DNA of 64,000 nt, from assembly GCF_001280015.1 (NCBI RefSeq), contig NZ_LGDV01000186.1, forward strand, positions 62,001 through 126,000, in the 5' to 3' direction. The notes beneath the pieces were generated by a model. The model did not search any database and had not been told where the DNA came from. It worked only from the letters and a program-made list of their open reading frames with translations. Origin of the DNA: Streptomyces sp. MMG1121 (GTDB lineage Bacteria > Actinomycetota > Actinomycetes > Streptomycetales > Streptomycetaceae). A program made the position numbers and the translations under genes. Of the stretch, positions 8,541 to 16,994 are shown piece by piece; the stretch's first letter is position 1, and each line of letters begins with the position of its first letter.

Positions 8541-9341
8541 ATGGGCGGGACGGAACACCTCACCGTGCGGCGCGAGGGCGCCACACTGGTGCTCACACTC
8601 AACCGGCCCGACGCCCGGAACGCGCTCTCGCTTCCGATGCTCGTCGGCCTCTACGACGGCTGGCTCGAGGCCGACGCGGACGAAGGGATCCGCTCGATCG
8701 TGCTCACCGGAGCCGGCGGATCCTTCTGCGCCGGCATGGACCTGAAGGCCCTCGCCGGCAACGGCATGCAGGGCGAGCACTACCGCGACCGGCTCAAGGC
8801 CGATCCCGACCTGCACTGGAAGGCGATGCTGCGCCACCACCGCCCGCGCAAACCGGTGCTCGCCGCCGTCGAGGGGTACTGCGTCGCGGGCGGCACCGAG
8901 ATCCTCCAGGGCACCGACATCCGGGTCGCGGGCCAGTCCGCGACCTTCGGCCTGTTCGAGGTCAGGCGCGGCCTGTTCCCGATCGGCGGCTCCACCGTCC
9001 GGCTGCAACGCCAGATCCCGCGCACCCACGCCCTGGAGATGCTGCTCACCGGACGGCCCTACACCGCCCAGGAGGCCGCCGGCATCGGTCTGATCGGCCA
9101 CGTCGTCCCCGACGGCAGCGCGCTCGACAAGGCGTTGGAGATCGCCGAGCGGATCAACGCCTGCGGCCCGCTCGCCGTCGAGGCCGTCAAGGCCTCCGTG
9201 TACGAGACGGCCGAGCTCACCGAGACCGACGGCCTCGCGGCCGAACTCGCGCGCGGCTGGCCGGTCTTCGACACCGCCGACGCCAAGGAGGGCGCCCGCG
9301 CCTTCGCGGAGAAGCGGCCCCCCGTCTACAAGCGCGCCTGA
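8541..9341 (+). CDS. enoyl-CoA hydratase/isomerase (crotonase) family protein
   Basis: Crotonase-fold protein of 266 residues acting on a CoA thioester, probably by hydration or isomerisation. The two oxyanion-hole segments are SFCAGMDLKAL and AAVEGYCVAGGTEIL; the ILQGTDIRVAGQSATFGLFEVRRGLFP block is typical. The second catalytic acid position reads GLFPIGGST, so the exact chemistry cannot be fixed. ATG 8541 is chosen for GGGGAG 7 nt upstream; an earlier in-frame ATG lacks a ribosome site. It is the first gene of a tight operon with the DUF35 protein (22-nt gap) and two thiolase-fold genes that overlap by 4 nt each. Confidence 0.88.
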   Translation: MGGTEHLTVRREGATLVLTLNRPDARNALSLPMLVGLYDGWLEADADEGIRSIVLTGAGGSFCAGMDLKALAGNGMQGEHYRDRLKADPDLHWKAMLRHHRPRKPVLAAVEGYCVAGGTEILQGTDIRVAGQSATFGLFEVRRGLFPIGGSTVRLQRQIPRTHALEMLLTGRPYTAQEAAGIGLIGHVVPDGSALDKALEIAERINACGPLAVEAVKASVYETAELTETDGLAAELARGWPVFDTADAKEGARAFAEKRPPVYKRA

Positions 9342-9363
9342 ACCGCCGAAGGAGTCCTCAAGG

Positions 9364-10305
9364 ATGTCCGAAGTCCTCCAAGCCCCCCTCGTGGTCGAGT
9401 TCCCGTTCACCCGCTCGCTGGGCCCCGTGCAGAGCGCCTTCCTCACCGGCCTGCGCGAACGCGTCGTCCTCGGCGTGCGGACCGCCGACGGACGCACCCT
9501 CGTCCCACCCGTCGAGTACGACCCCGTCACCGCCGAGGAGATCCGCGACCTGGTCGAGGTCGCCCCCACGGGCACGGTCACCTCCTGGGCCTGGAACCCC
9601 CGGCCCCGGCGCGGCCAGCCCCTCGACGGGCCGTTCGCCTGGGTCCTGGTCCGGCTCGACGGCGCCGACACCGCCCTCCTGCACACCCTCGACGCCCCCG
9701 GCCCCGATGCCGTGCGCTCCGGCATGCGGGTGCGCGTCCGCTGGGCCGCGGAGCGTACCGGCGCCATCACCGACATCGCCTGCTTCGAGCCGTACGACGG
9801 AGAGCCCGTCCGGCCCGGCGGCCACACCGGCGAGTTCGAGAACCCGCTCACCGGGATCGTCGCCCCCGCCCGCCTCGACTACACCTACTCGCCCGGCCGC
9901 GCCCAGTCCGCCTACATCGGCGCCCTCTCCGCACACCGCACCGTCGGCGAACGCTGCCCCTCCTGCCGCAAGGTGTACGTCCCGCCGAGGGGTGCGTGCC
10001 CCACATGTGGCGTGGCCACAGCCGAACAGGTCGAAGTAGGTCCTCGCGGCACAGTGACCACCTACTGCATCGTCAACATCAAGGCCAAGAACCTCGACAT
10101 CGAAGTCCCCTACGTCTACGCCCACATCGCGCTCGACGGCGCCGACCTCGCCCTGCACGCCCGGATCGGCGGCATCCCCTACGACCAGGTGCGCATGGGC
10201 CTGCGCGTCGAGCCGGTGTGGACCGAGGGAGCCCGCTACCCCGACCACTACCGGCCCACCGGCGAGCCCGACGCGGACTACGAGACGTACAAGGAGCTGC
10301 TGTGA
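9364..10305 (+). CDS. DUF35 OB-fold/zinc-ribbon protein (tandem), acyl-CoA associated
   Basis: 313-residue protein with an N-terminal OB-fold-like half (residues ~60-140) and a C-terminal rubredoxin-like zinc ribbon CPSCRKVYVPPRGACPTCG (~199-217) followed by an OB fold. This DUF35 arrangement is the one found as a partner of thiolase-like Ltp enzymes, for example in the ChsH2-Ltp2 aldolase of mycobacterial cholesterol degradation. Its gene overlaps the following thiolase-fold gene by GTGA at 10302-10305, which implies coupled translation and complex formation. Catalytic partner function is inferred from family and context; the protein has no obvious active site of its own. GGAG lies 9 nt before ATG. 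Confidence 0.85.
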   Translation: MSEVLQAPLVVEFPFTRSLGPVQSAFLTGLRERVVLGVRTADGRTLVPPVEYDPVTAEEIRDLVEVAPTGTVTSWAWNPRPRRGQPLDGPFAWVLVRLDGADTALLHTLDAPGPDAVRSGMRVRVRWAAERTGAITDIACFEPYDGEPVRPGGHTGEFENPLTGIVAPARLDYTYSPGRAQSAYIGALSAHRTVGERCPSCRKVYVPPRGACPTCGVATAEQVEVGPRGTVTTYCIVNIKAKNLDIEVPYVYAHIALDGADLALHARIGGIPYDQVRMGLRVEPVWTEGARYPDHYRPTGEPDADYETYKELL

Positions 10306-11372
10306 CCAGCGAAGAAGCCCCCGCCGCCCGGGACATCGCCGTCGTCGCCTTCGCCCAGAGCGACCACCGCCGCTCCACGGAGGAGTCCTCCGAGGCCGAG
10401 ATGCTCATGCCGGTCCTGCACGACGTGCTCGCGCAGACCGGCCTGAAGGCCGCCGACATCGGCTTCACCTGCTCCGGCTCCAGCGATTACCTCGCCGGCC
10501 GGGCCTTCTCCTTCACCCTCGCCCTCGACGGCGTCGGCGCCTGGCCGCCGATCTCCGAGTCGCACGTCGAGATGGACGGCGCCTGGGCCCTGTACGAGGC
10601 CTGGACCAAACTGCTCACCGGCGACGCCGACACCGCGCTCGTCTACTCCTACGGCAAGTGCTCACCCGGCTCCGTGCGGGACGTACTGACCCGCCAGCTC
10701 GACCCGTACTACGTCGCCCCACTGTGGCCCGACTCCATAGCCCTGGCCGCTCTGCAGGCACAGGCCCTCATAGATGCCAGCCACACCGACGAACCGGCAC
10801 TCGCGGCCGTCGGCGCCCGTAGCCGCGCCGACGCGCAAGACAACCCGCACGCCCAGCTCAAGGGCCCTGTCCCACAGGGTGACTACGTCGTACGGCCGCT
10901 GCGCACCGGCGACTGCCCGCCCGTCGGCGACGGCGCCGCCGCCGTGATCCTCGCGGCGGGGGAGCAGGCCCGCCGGCTGTGCGCGCGGCCCGCCTGGATC
11001 CGGGGCATCGACCACCGCATCGAGGCACACGGCCTCGGCGTCCGTGACCTCACCGACTCGCCCTCCGCGCGACTCGCCGCGCAGAAGGCAGGCGCCTTCG
11101 AACGACCCGTCGACACGGCCGAGTTGCACGCACCCTTCAGCGCCCAGGAGGTCGTCCTGCGCCAGGCGCTCCGCCTCGGCGACGACGTGCGCGTCAACCC
11201 CTCCGGCGGGGCACTGGCCGCCAACCCCGTCATGGCCGCCGGACTCATCCGCATCGGCGAGGCCGCCGCCCGCATCCACCGCGGCGCATCCGACCGCGCC
11301 CTCGCCCACGCCACCTCCGGCCCCTGCCTCCAGCAGAACCTGGTCGCCGTACTCGAAGGGGATCCACGATGA
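10302..11372 (+). CDS. thiolase-fold lipid-transfer-type protein lacking the catalytic Cys (1)
   Basis: 356 residues, thiolase fold as in Ltp/SCP-x thiolase domains: VGDGAAAVILA, HAPFSAQEVVLRQALRLG and NPSGGALAANPVMAAGL in the C-terminal half are diagnostic. At the position of the nucleophilic Cys the helix reads HVEMDGAWALYEA, with no Cys. Cys-less members of this family (Ltp2) act as retro-aldolases with a DUF35 partner rather than as thiolases, so a side-chain aldolase or non-decarboxylating Claisen role is inferred. Start GTG overlaps the DUF35 stop; AAGGAG lies upstream. Overlaps the next gene by ATGA. Confidence 0.85.
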   Translation: MTSEEAPAARDIAVVAFAQSDHRRSTEESSEAEMLMPVLHDVLAQTGLKAADIGFTCSGSSDYLAGRAFSFTLALDGVGAWPPISESHVEMDGAWALYEAWTKLLTGDADTALVYSYGKCSPGSVRDVLTRQLDPYYVAPLWPDSIALAALQAQALIDASHTDEPALAAVGARSRADAQDNPHAQLKGPVPQGDYVVRPLRTGDCPPVGDGAAAVILAAGEQARRLCARPAWIRGIDHRIEAHGLGVRDLTDSPSARLAAQKAGAFERPVDTAELHAPFSAQEVVLRQALRLGDDVRVNPSGGALAANPVMAAGLIRIGEAAARIHRGASDRALAHATSGPCLQQNLVAVLEGDPR

Positions 11373-12535
11373 GCAAGGAGCCCGTGGCCGTCACAGGAAT
11401 CGGCCAGACCAAGCACGTGGCCGCCCGCCGGGACGTGTCGATCGCCGGACTCGTCCGCGAGGCTGCCGGGCGGGCCCTGGAGGACGCCGAGTTGACCTGG
11501 GCCGACATCGACGCCGTCGTCATCGGCAAGGCGCCCGACTTCTTCGAGGGCGTGATGATGCCCGAGCTGTACCTCGCCGACGCCCTCGGCGCCGTCGGCA
11601 AGCCCATGCTCCGAGTGCACACCGCCGGCTCCGTCGGCGGATCCACCGCGCTCGTCGCCGCCAACCTGGTCGCCGCCCGCGTCCACGGCACGGTCCTCAC
11701 CCTCGCCTTCGAGAAGCAGTCCGAGTCGAACGCCATGTGGGGACTTTCCCTGCCCATCCCCTTCCAGCAGCCCCTGCTCGCCGGGGCGGGCGGCTTCTTC
11801 GCCCCGCACGTGCGCGCCTACATGCGGCGCAGCGGTGCCCCCGACACCATCGGCTCCCTCGTCGCCTACAAGGACCGGCGCAACGCCCTGAAGAACCCCT
11901 ACGCCCATCTCCACGAGCACGACCTCACACTGGAGAAGGTCCAGGCCTCGCCCATGTTGTGGGACCCCATCCGCTACTCCGAGACCTGCCCCTCCTCCGA
12001 CGGCGCCTGCGCCATGGTCCTCACCGACCGCGCCGGAGCCGCCCGCGCCCCCCGGCCGCCCGCCTGGATGCTCGGCGGCGCCATGCGCAGCGAACCGACC
12101 CTGTTCGCGGGCAAGGACTTCGTCTCCCCGCAGGCCGGCAAGGACTGCGCCGCCGACGTCTACCGGCAGGCTGGCATCGCCGACCCGCGCCGGGACATCG
12201 ACGCCGTCGAGATGTACGTGCCGTTCTCCTGGTACGAGCCCATGTGGCTGGAGAACCTGGGCTTCGCCGAGGAGGGTGAGGGCTGGAAGCTCACCGAGTC
12301 CGGGGTGACCGAACTCGACGGTGACCTGCCCGTCAACATGTCGGGAGGCGTGCTGTCCACCAACCCCATCGGCGCCTCCGGCATGATCCGCTTCGCCGAG
12401 GCGGCGCTCCAGGTGCGCGGCCAGGCCGGGGAACACCAGGTGGACGGCGCCCGGAAGGTACTCGGGCACGCCTACGGCGGCGGCTCGCAGTTCTTCTCCA
12501 TGTGGCTCGTGGGAGCACGGCCGCCGGAGTCCTGA
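11369..12535 (+). CDS. thiolase-fold lipid-transfer-type protein lacking the catalytic Cys (2)
   Basis: 388 residues, second thiolase-fold protein of the operon. Typical segments: VTGIGQTKH at the N-terminus, CPSSDGACAMVLTD, VEMYVPFSWYEPMWLENLG, NMSGGVLSTNPIGASGM and the tail HAYGGGSQFFSMWLV, which is the signature of Ltp2-like proteins. The nucleophile region is RVHTAGSVGGSTAL, where Ser or Gly stands at the thiolase Cys position. With the preceding subunit and the DUF35 protein it may form a hetero-oligomeric lyase or condensing enzyme. Last gene of the operon; start ATG overlaps the previous stop. Confidence 0.87.
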   Translation: MSKEPVAVTGIGQTKHVAARRDVSIAGLVREAAGRALEDAELTWADIDAVVIGKAPDFFEGVMMPELYLADALGAVGKPMLRVHTAGSVGGSTALVAANLVAARVHGTVLTLAFEKQSESNAMWGLSLPIPFQQPLLAGAGGFFAPHVRAYMRRSGAPDTIGSLVAYKDRRNALKNPYAHLHEHDLTLEKVQASPMLWDPIRYSETCPSSDGACAMVLTDRAGAARAPRPPAWMLGGAMRSEPTLFAGKDFVSPQAGKDCAADVYRQAGIADPRRDIDAVEMYVPFSWYEPMWLENLGFAEEGEGWKLTESGVTELDGDLPVNMSGGVLSTNPIGASGMIRFAEAALQVRGQAGEHQVDGARKVLGHAYGGGSQFFSMWLVGARPPES

Positions 12536-12617
12536 AAGTCCTTCCCACGTGGCCTGTCGGCCGTCGGAAGCGGTCGCTAGGCTGAGCCGCGGACGACGAA
12601 CCGGGAGGAGCACGGAC

Positions 12618-12860
12618 GTGGCCGAGAGCACCATCCAGCAGCAGCCGCTCAAGGGCTGGGACAAGCCGGACCTGGACCTCAGCAAGGCCGACTGGCAGTC
12701 CAGCAGCCGGGGTCTGGGCGATGTCCAGATCGCGTTTGTCGAGGGCTTCATCGCGATGCGCAACAGCGGCAGCCCGGAGAGTCCCTCCCTGATCTTCACG
12801 CCCGCGGAATGGGGCGCCTTCGTCTCGGGCGCGCGGGAAGGGGAGTTCGACCTCACCTGA
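12618..12860 (+). CDS. DUF397 protein
   Basis: 80-residue DUF397 protein. The C-terminal stretch AMRNSGSPESPSLIFTPAEW then GAFVSGAREGEFD is the standard end of this streptomycete family, which is usually encoded next to an XRE/HTH (WhiJ-like) regulator and probably modulates it. Here no HTH partner is adjacent, and the usual N-terminal WRKSSYS motif is diverged (ADWQSSSRGLGD). A -10-like TAGGCT is at 12578-12583 and GGGAGGAG lies 7 nt before the GTG, which decides the start over an upstream in-frame ATG. Confidence 0.85.
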   Translation: MAESTIQQQPLKGWDKPDLDLSKADWQSSSRGLGDVQIAFVEGFIAMRNSGSPESPSLIFTPAEWGAFVSGAREGEFDLT

Positions 12861-12981
12861 GCCGGACCGGGGGCATACCGGGCGGATTTCCGGACACGCG
12901 ACCAACAGCGCCCCACGGGAGCCGAGCCTGCGTCAGGCTGGCACCAGCAAGGGGAAGGTCGTGTTCCGGAGGTGAGGAACG

Positions 12982-13881
12982 ATGAGCACTGAGCCGGTCA
13001 TCGCCGCGGTCGACGGTTCGGACGACAGCCTGGGCGCGCTGGACTGGGCCGTCGACGCCGCCCGGCGCCGCGCGGCACCGCTGCGCGTGGTGCACGTACG
13101 GCAGTACGCCGCCTGGGGCCAGGCCGACGTACTGGTCGCCGGGCCGCCCGACGCGCAGGGCGACCCGGTCCTGGACGAGGTGCGCGCCCGGCTCGCGGGC
13201 ACCGGCGAACCCGCCGCGGAGTACGTCGCCCTGGAGGGCGTACCCGGCGCCGTCCTGCCCGAACTCGGCACCGACGCCCAGCTGTTGGTCCTCGGCTCGC
13301 GGGGCCGCGGCGGCTTCGCCAGCCTGCTGCTCGGCTCCAACGGCCTCGCCGCCGCCCGGGACGCCGACTGCCCGGTGGTCGTCGTACCCCGGCCCGGCCG
13401 CGAGGTGCACGGGGACGGGCCGACCGAGCCCGGGCCCCGGGTGGTCGTCGGCCTGCACGCCGACAGCCCCGACGACGCCACCCTCGCGTTCGCCTTCGCC
13501 GAGGCCGCCCTGCGCGCGGCCCGGGTGCAGGTGATCGCCGCCTACCCGTGGCCCGTACAGACCTGGTCCGCACCCGGCCAGCTGATCCCGCCCGCGGTCG
13601 ACCAGGAGGCCGTCGAGAGCGAGACCCGCGCGCTCGCCGAAGGCTTCCTCGCACCCCACCGCAAGCGGCACCCCGAGGTCCGCGCCGACACCGAGGCAGT
13701 GCCGGGCGACGCGGCCGGGCACCTCGTCGCCGCCTCCCAGGACGCCGACCTGGTCGTCGTCGGCCGTCACCGGCGCCGCCTGCTCGCCCCCGCCCGCATG
13801 ATGGGCTCGGTCACCCAGGCCGTCCTGCTGCACGCCGCGAGCCCGATCGCGGTGGTACCGCCGGCACCACTGGAGCAGTGA
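12982..13881 (+). CDS. tandem universal stress protein
   Basis: 299 residues with two UspA domains (about 1-140 and 150-299). Domain 1 begins PVIAAVDGSDDSLGALDWAV and has the ATP-binding signature GSRGRGGFASLLLGSNG. Domain 2 ends with VVGRHRRRLLAPARMMGSVT, where the glycine-rich loop is altered, so the second site may not bind ATP. Tandem Usp proteins of streptomycetes are cytoplasmic and are commonly induced in dormancy, hypoxia or stationary phase. GAGGTGAGG just before the ATG serves as ribosome site. Single-gene unit. Confidence 0.93.
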   Translation: MSTEPVIAAVDGSDDSLGALDWAVDAARRRAAPLRVVHVRQYAAWGQADVLVAGPPDAQGDPVLDEVRARLAGTGEPAAEYVALEGVPGAVLPELGTDAQLLVLGSRGRGGFASLLLGSNGLAAARDADCPVVVVPRPGREVHGDGPTEPGPRVVVGLHADSPDDATLAFAFAEAALRAARVQVIAAYPWPVQTWSAPGQLIPPAVDQEAVESETRALAEGFLAPHRKRHPEVRADTEAVPGDAAGHLVAASQDADLVVVGRHRRRLLAPARMMGSVTQAVLLHAASPIAVVPPAPLEQ

Positions 13882-14219
13882 GCGGTGCCCGCCCGGCCCG
13901 TGCCGCGCCCCGGCCCACGGCGCCCCGCACCCGCGGCTCCGGCGACCGCACCCGCCTGGCGCAGCGACCGGGACGGACCCGGCGACGCCCGGGAGCCGGC
14001 GCCCGTACCGCCGGCCGGTCGCACCGCCGGCGCCCTCCGGACGAACCTGGCGGGCCTCGGGCCCGGCACCCGCACGGCCCCCCGATCGCGCCCACGCCGC
14101 CACTTGACCGCGCCCGCACCGGCCCCGCGCGACACCCGTGCCGGCGGCCCCGGCCCGGGCACCGCGTCGCCGGGCGCCCGCAGGTCACCCAGGAGAGCCC
14201 GGGCACGTACCATGGCCGC
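13882..14219. other. intergenic spacer with no recognisable gene
   Basis: 338 bp of extremely GC-rich, Arg/Pro/Gly-rich reading frames on both strands. None resembles a protein family. The last 20 bases hold the TACCAT -10-like element of the next gene. No convincing hairpin, repeat or RNA gene was found. Confidence 0.6.
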
Positions 14220-14717
14220 ATGTCGTTCCTCCGCCGCCGCAGCGCCACTCCTGCCGGGCCCGACTTCGACGTGCTGGCCATGGACCCGGGTGACTGGCCG
14301 GGCAACCTCGGCGCGGGCCTGCTGCCCGCCCCCGACGGCACCTGCCAGGGTGTCTTCCTGCGCTACGACCTCTTCGGCGGCCGCGGCCCCGCGATGATCA
14401 TCGGCAACCTGCCCGAGGGCTCTCCGGCCCGCGAGGTCGACGAGGGAGAGATCCCCTTCGAGGTGGGCCAGCTGCTCCTCGCGCTGGAGAACGACGAGGA
14501 GGTCATCGTCGTCGGCACCGAGGACACCCCGGTGCTCCAGGGCGACAACCTCCTGATCGTGCGGCGGCTCAAGTTGTCCGAGAGCCGGATCTCCTGCGTG
14601 CAGTTCGACCGCAGCGACGGCGTCCTCGTGACCATCGCCGCCTGGGACCGCCCCATCACGGACGACCTGTACGCCCTGCTGAAGCCGCTCCCGGCGGAGC
14701 TTTTCCAGCAGGGCTGA
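14220..14717 (+). CDS. conserved hypothetical protein (actinobacterial)
   Basis: 165-residue cytoplasmic protein starting MSFLRRRSATPAGPDFDV. No membrane segment or signal peptide and no known catalytic motif. It has a central acidic patch (EVDEGEIPFEVGQLLLALEN then DEEVIVVG) and ends LLKPLPAELFQQG. I recall it as a protein conserved among streptomycetes without assigned function, and give no name. The ATG is 6 nt after TACCAT, suggesting a leaderless message; the long upstream extension of the frame is low complexity and is rejected. Confidence 0.8.
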   Translation: MSFLRRRSATPAGPDFDVLAMDPGDWPGNLGAGLLPAPDGTCQGVFLRYDLFGGRGPAMIIGNLPEGSPAREVDEGEIPFEVGQLLLALENDEEVIVVGTEDTPVLQGDNLLIVRRLKLSESRISCVQFDRSDGVLVTIAAWDRPITDDLYALLKPLPAELFQQG

Positions 14718-14731
14718 GGCACCGCGGCCGG

Positions 14732-16702
14732 CTAGCCGGCCGAGCGCTGCAGAGTGACGTCCGCCGCGCGGACGAACCCGACCCGGTGACCGTACTGGAT
14801 CTCGTAATACAGGTCCTTGCCCACCACGACCCGGTGCGAGTCGGTGGTGAAGGTGACCGAGTAGTCGTACTCGCCCGGCACCTCGTCACCGACCACGTAC
14901 CTCTGCCCGGCCGCGATCGTGTACGACAGCGGTACGACCGACTGCACGGGGACGCCCGCCGGATAGGCCTCCTTCTCCGGGTAGGCGCGGCCGTACACCG
15001 GGATGCTCGCGAGTCCCTCCTTCGGCGTCACCGTCAGCCCCTTCGCCGGCACCGCCGTCGGCGCCTTCGACGGGTTCCGGAACCAGGCCTTCTGCCCGAG
15101 GTACCAGATGGCCGTCCAGTCGCCCCAGCGGTCCGCGACCGCGTACTGCTGGCCGGTGGCGGCCCGGGAGGACAGGTCGTTCACATCGATGGTCGGGTCC
15201 TTGCCCAGGCCGATGTCCTTGATCAGCGGGGCGCTCGTGTCGTGGTCCGAGTACAGCCGCACCTCGCTGGAGCCGTGTGCGGCGCAGGGCTCGCCCGACG
15301 TGGTGCAGCCCGTGTACGCCGGCTGGTTCGAGGCGTAGTCCGGCAGGATCGTCACCAGACCGGACCGCTTGCCCGCGGTGCGTTCGAAGGGGTGGCCCAG
15401 CAACTGGAAGTAGTGCCGCCAGTCCCAGTACGGACCCGGATCCGTGTGCATGCCGGGGATGGTGGACGTCGTCGGGCCGGGCACGTTGTCGTGGCCCAGG
15501 ATGTGCTGCCGGTCCAGCGGGATGTCGTACGTCCGGCTCAGGTACTTCACCAGCCGCGCCGAGGACCGGTACATCGCCTCCGTGTACCAGGCGTCCGGGT
15601 TGGCGAGGAAACCTTCATGCTCGATGCCGACGGACGTGGCGTTGACGTACCAGTTGCCCGCGTGCCAGGCCACGTCCTTCGCCTTCACATGCTGGGCGAT
15701 CAGACCGTCCGTGGAGCGGATCGTGTAGTTCCACGACACATAGGTCGGGTCCTGGATGAGGTTCAGCACCCCGTCCCAGGTGCCCTCCGTGTCATGGATG
15801 ACGATGTACTTGATGCTCTGTGACACCGGCCGGTCACCGAGGTCGTGGTTGCCGTAGTCGTTGTTGCCGAACTGGGCGTACGGCGCCCACACCGCCTCGC
15901 AGGACACCGACCTCGGGCATTCGACGCCGTCCGTGGGAAGCGTGCGCAGGCCGGCCCGCTTCAGCTGGGCGGTGTCGGCGGCCAGCCGCGGCTGCGCGGC
16001 CAGCGCGACCAACTGGCCGTCGTCCGTGGTGCGCTCCTCACCCGTGTGCAGGACGTCGTACACGTCGTTCGCGTACGCCGCCGCGGTCGCGGTGTCGTCC
16101 GCGCCGGAGAAACGGGCCACCGCGCCGTACCAGTCGGCGGGGTCGGCGCTCAGCGGCTCCCCCAGCTGTTTCTGCGCGGCGGCGAGCAGGGCGGCGCCGC
16201 CGGTCACGTTCGCCGTCGGGTCGGTGCGCAGCTTCTCGGCGGACAGGCCCGTCAGCCGCGCCGCCTTCACCAGCGTCTTCAGCCGGGCCGGGAGCGCGGA
16301 CTCGGCCGGCACCTCGATGCCGGGGTGTACGGCCGGGCGGGCGCCGTCGCCGCGGGCGTCCTCGGTGCCCTCGGCGTAGTGCTCCGTGGCGGCGATCGCG
16401 GTCCGGGCGTCGGTGAGATGCATGGGGCCGTAGCCGCCGGTCACGCTCGGCGCGCCGGCGTGCCAGTCCCAGCGGGACTGGAGGTAGGAGACGGCCAGCA
16501 GCACACTCTGCGGCACGTGGTACTCGGCCGAGGCGGTGGCGAAGGCCTGTTGCAGCCGGCCCGCGGAGGAGTCGGCGGTGCTCTGCGCGGGGGCCGCGCC
16601 GAGCAGCGGCAGCAGCAGAGCGGCGGAGGCGAGCGGGACAGCAGCCCGCCGTAGATGTCTGTGGCCGGGAGTGGACGTGGGATCGGTGGCGGAACCTCGC
16701 AA
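14732..16702 (-). CDS. secreted N-acetylmuramoyl-L-alanine amidase
   Basis: 656-residue exported peptidoglycan hydrolase. Sec-type signal at residues ~15-42 (RRAAVPLASAALLLPLLGAA). An N-terminal domain (~50-240) precedes the amidase_2 zinc domain: IKYIVIHDTEGTWDG (first His ligand), VAWHAGNWYVN, SVGIEHEGF (catalytic Glu), and ILGHDNVPGPTTS with MHTDPGPYWDW (further ligands). C-terminal beta repeats resemble SH3-like wall-binding modules. The start is a TTG at 16702 because AGGAGG lies 5 nt before it and the signal peptide then begins properly; no ATG or GTG suits. Convergent with the gene at 14220. Confidence 0.9.
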   Translation of the reverse strand: MRGSATDPTSTPGHRHLRRAAVPLASAALLLPLLGAAPAQSTADSSAGRLQQAFATASAEYHVPQSVLLAVSYLQSRWDWHAGAPSVTGGYGPMHLTDARTAIAATEHYAEGTEDARGDGARPAVHPGIEVPAESALPARLKTLVKAARLTGLSAEKLRTDPTANVTGGAALLAAAQKQLGEPLSADPADWYGAVARFSGADDTATAAAYANDVYDVLHTGEERTTDDGQLVALAAQPRLAADTAQLKRAGLRTLPTDGVECPRSVSCEAVWAPYAQFGNNDYGNHDLGDRPVSQSIKYIVIHDTEGTWDGVLNLIQDPTYVSWNYTIRSTDGLIAQHVKAKDVAWHAGNWYVNATSVGIEHEGFLANPDAWYTEAMYRSSARLVKYLSRTYDIPLDRQHILGHDNVPGPTTSTIPGMHTDPGPYWDWRHYFQLLGHPFERTAGKRSGLVTILPDYASNQPAYTGCTTSGEPCAAHGSSEVRLYSDHDTSAPLIKDIGLGKDPTIDVNDLSSRAATGQQYAVADRWGDWTAIWYLGQKAWFRNPSKAPTAVPAKGLTVTPKEGLASIPVYGRAYPEKEAYPAGVPVQSVVPLSYTIAAGQRYVVGDEVPGEYDYSVTFTTDSHRVVVGKDLYYEIQYGHRVGFVRAADVTLQRSAG

Positions 16703-16942
16703 TGCGGCCTCCTGTGACGGGCGGGCGTGGCGGGGTGTGCGGCGCCAAGCTGGGTCAGTGGTACCGGCTTGCCGACGATCCGTCAATAATGCATTCGGGT
16801 CGTTGATTTCCCACGTCACGGAGGGTTTCGGCGAGTTTCGCCACGGCGGTGCGCGGGCCTGCGGGGCGTCACTGGCGTACACCAGTGACCGCGCCGGGCA
16901 CGGCCGGGATTCGGGGCCGAACGGGCTTCGGGCCGGGACGGG

Positions 16943-16988
16943 CGAAGGTCCGCGGCGCGCCGCCGCTCTGGCGCGCCGCGGACCTTCG
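16943..16988 (-). terminator. strong terminator of the phosphotransferase-like gene
   Basis: Perfect 19-bp inverted repeat with arms CGAAGGTCCGCGGCGCGCC (16943-16961) and its complement (16970-16988), 8-nt loop. It starts 6 nt beyond the stop codon at 16995. No U-run follows, as is usual for streptomycete terminators. Confidence 0.85.
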
Positions 16989-16994
16989 TCCCCG

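Noticed and set aside
13885..14397. Plus-strand open frame of 170 codons
   Set aside because: Pro/Arg-rich low complexity that overlaps the clear gene at 14220 in another frame.
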